Shown: piece after piece, positions 62,764 to 64,000 of the stretch
Numbering within the stretch: the first letter of the stretch is position 1
Layout: the number at the start of each line of letters is the position of its first letter
DNA from: Caryophanales bacterium UBA1188
GTDB taxonomy: Bacteria > Bacillota_I > Bacilli_A > Izemoplasmatales > UBA1188
Assembly (NCBI GenBank): GCA_002310135.1
Contig: DBYK01000001.1
Span: forward strand, 248,001-312,000
Reading direction: 5' to 3'
DNA length: 64,000 bases
The notes under the pieces: model-generated
What the model saw: only the letters and a program-made list of their open reading frames with translations
Told to the model about the DNA's origin: nothing
Databases searched by the model: none
Position numbers and translations under genes: made by a program

Positions 62764-63639
62764 TTATTTAGATAGTATTTCTACAGAGTCTTCATGTACG
62801 ACTATAGTGTGTTCCCACTGAGCACTCAGCTTTCTATCTTTAGTATATACTGTCCAGTGATCTTTATAATCTAATTCAATGAACCTTTCACCTTCATTTA
62901 TCATAGGTTCAATGGTGAAGACCATTCCAGGAACTATTAGATATGTTTTATCTTTTATTGGATAGTGTAGAACTAGTGGGTCTTCATGCATAGAAAGTCC
63001 CACACCATGTCCACAATATTCATGAACTACACTAAAACCATTTCTTTTTGCGTGACCTTCAATGATTTTGCCTAAATCATTTAGTGTAGTTTCATATGGC
63101 ACTATAGCCTCTATTGCCTTATCTAAGCATTCTTTAGTAACTCTTATCAGTTTTGAGGCGTTTTTAGATATATTACCTATTGAATACATCCTAGATGCAT
63201 CTGCGTAATATCCTTTATAGACTAAAGTCGCATCTACATTTATGATATCTCCTTCATTTAAGATTACATAATCACTTGGAACTCCATGACAGACAACTTC
63301 ATTTTTAGATGTGCAAATGTGTTTAGGATAACCTTGGTAATGGAAGTCTGCGCTTTCTGCGTCATTCTCTTTTAGATATTTAACACATAATCTATCTATT
63401 TCTTCAGTTGTCATTCTTGGACGCAAATTCTTCTCTATATAATCAAGCATACCATTATTGATTATTCCAGCTTTTCTAATACCTTCTATTTGAAGAGAAT
63501 TCTTAATCATTCTTCTTGGTGGAATTAAATATCCCATCTTTCTTTTCTCTTCAAGTTTAAGGTCAAAATCTTTATGACAATCTTTATATAATTTATTTAA
63601 TCCACACCAACATAAATCATTATCATTATATGTCTTCAT
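62764..63639 (-). CDS. map: methionine aminopeptidase with N-terminal SEC-C motif
   Basis: Removes the N-terminal methionine from new proteins. A SEC-C-type zinc motif (CWCGLNKLYKDCH) lies at about residues 10-22, as in the longer Bacillota enzymes. The five metal ligands follow in INVDATLVYKGYYADASRMY (two Asp), GHGVGLSMHEDP (His), TIEPMI (Glu) and WEHTIVV (Glu). ATG 63639 (291 aa) has AAGGAG upstream; a longer frame to 63663 would overlap the phosphatase gene further. It overlaps that gene by 14 bp. Confidence 0.92.
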   Translation of the reverse strand: MKTYNDNDLCWCGLNKLYKDCHKDFDLKLEEKRKMGYLIPPRRMIKNSLQIEGIRKAGIINNGMLDYIEKNLRPRMTTEEIDRLCVKYLKENDAESADFHYQGYPKHICTSKNEVVCHGVPSDYVILNEGDIINVDATLVYKGYYADASRMYSIGNISKNASKLIRVTKECLDKAIEAIVPYETTLNDLGKIIEGHAKRNGFSVVHEYCGHGVGLSMHEDPLVLHYPIKDKTYLIVPGMVFTIEPMINEGERFIELDYKDHWTVYTKDRKLSAQWEHTIVVHEDSVEILSK

Positions 63640-64000
63640 AATATAACTCCTTATTTGCCTCAACTATCTTTAGTGAATCATTAACGTAATCTAGGATAGT
63701 TAATGAACAATTCTCAAGTGTATCACTAAATTTATATGTTTTATCTATACCTATAAGCACTCCCTTAATCACATGAGAATGACATACTATTAAAACATTT
63801 TTATCTTTATTTTGTCTTGCGATATCAAGGACAGCATTATATCCTCTTTTTACTACTTCTTCGCATTTTTCCATACCTTTGAAATCATCTTTTAAGATTC
63901 TATCGTATATTTCTTTTGATAAAGTTAGACCTTCAGCTTCACCAAACTCCCTCTCTATTAGATTATCATATATTATGATATTTTTATTATAGCCTATAGA
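63626..64000 (-). CDS. histidine phosphatase (phosphoglycerate mutase-like), 5' end outside window
   Basis: The frame is open from the right edge to the stop at 63626, giving 124 visible residues. NLIEREFGEAEGLTLSKEI fits the conserved block after the first active-site region, and VLIVCHSHVIKGVLIG carries the second catalytic histidine of the family. The N-terminal RHG motif lies beyond the edge. Members dephosphorylate small phosphoesters or act as mutases; the substrate is unknown. An in-frame ATG at 63874 is internal. Confidence 0.8.
   Translation of the reverse strand, partial: SIGYNKNIIIYDNLIEREFGEAEGLTLSKEIYDRILKDDFKGMEKCEEVVKRGYNAVLDIARQNKDKNVLIVCHSHVIKGVLIGIDKTYKFSDTLENCSLTILDYVNDSLKIVEANKELYYEDI

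Noticed and set aside
1..64000. CRISPR array, insertion sequence transposase, integrase, rRNA or replication origin
   Set aside because: No spaced repeats, transposase or recombinase motifs, rRNA segments or DnaA-box clusters were found on either strand.

Overview
The window is AT-rich bacterial DNA with short intergenic gaps, intrinsic terminators, good Shine-Dalgarno sites and the standard code (TGA is used as a stop, for example at the thrB/hom overlap). Gene content (threonine operon, ATP-type PEP carboxykinase, BMP/NupOPQ-type nucleoside ABC transporter, a NusG paralogue of the LoaP type, methionine aminopeptidase with a SEC-C zinc motif, fused ATPase-permease exporters) fits a low-GC Gram-positive of the Bacillota, probably a Bacilli or Erysipelotrichia-like lineage. 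The species cannot be named from sequence alone. Most genes lie on the minus strand.

0-17 kb is mainly core metabolism: a radical SAM protein and an aldehyde dehydrogenase (minus); a five-gene plus-strand operon thrC-thrB-hom-asd-lysC covering the whole route from aspartate to threonine; a YhhN membrane protein; a nucleosidase and pckA; a membrane-anchored metallophosphoesterase; a lone Wzy/O-antigen-ligase-like protein; aroB; and a CapF-like reductase lacking the family's usual cupin domain.

17.3-21 kb is a small defence island on the minus strand. An AbiH-family gene, a Pycsar-type pyrimidine nucleotide cyclase (PycC) and its membrane effector (PycTM) form an apparent operon; a DUF4145 gene with cysteine pairs follows as a separate unit. 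The island almost lacks the TGCG/CGCA tetramer that is frequent in the core genes.

21-41 kb is a surface polysaccharide locus transcribed as one long minus-strand unit from about 40.9 kb: FlaA1/PglF-type dehydratase, LoaP-like antiterminator, Wzz, serine-acetyltransferase-like enzyme, aminotransferase, initiating sugar transferase, five glycosyltransferases, Wzy, Wzx, two acetyltransferases, UDP-glucuronate 4-epimerase, UDP-glucose dehydrogenase and UDP-GlcNAc 2-epimerase. Hairpins in front of the first gene, in front of loaP and after loaP are candidates for antitermination control.

41-43 kb holds a small membrane protein, a nitroreductase and a GNAT acetyltransferase. 43.2-53.7 kb is a tight 11-gene catabolic operon under a GntR/HutC regulator: a nucleoside-type ABC importer, then isochorismatase-like hydrolase, PfkB kinase, nucleoside phosphorylase, BtpA-family barrel, iron alcohol dehydrogenase and an orphan TrpA-like retro-aldolase. 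I know no pathway with this set, so it is the best candidate for undescribed metabolism here. A promoter and an 18-bp palindrome sit in front of gntR.

54-58 kb is a patchwork beside tRNA-Ser: a RhuM/acetyltransferase chimera, protein fragments, an AAA ATPase, att-like repeats and a decayed DUF1016 nuclease. A tRNA-Arg-Pro-Cys operon follows. The right end carries two large ABC exporters, methionine aminopeptidase and a partial histidine phosphatase gene running off the edge.
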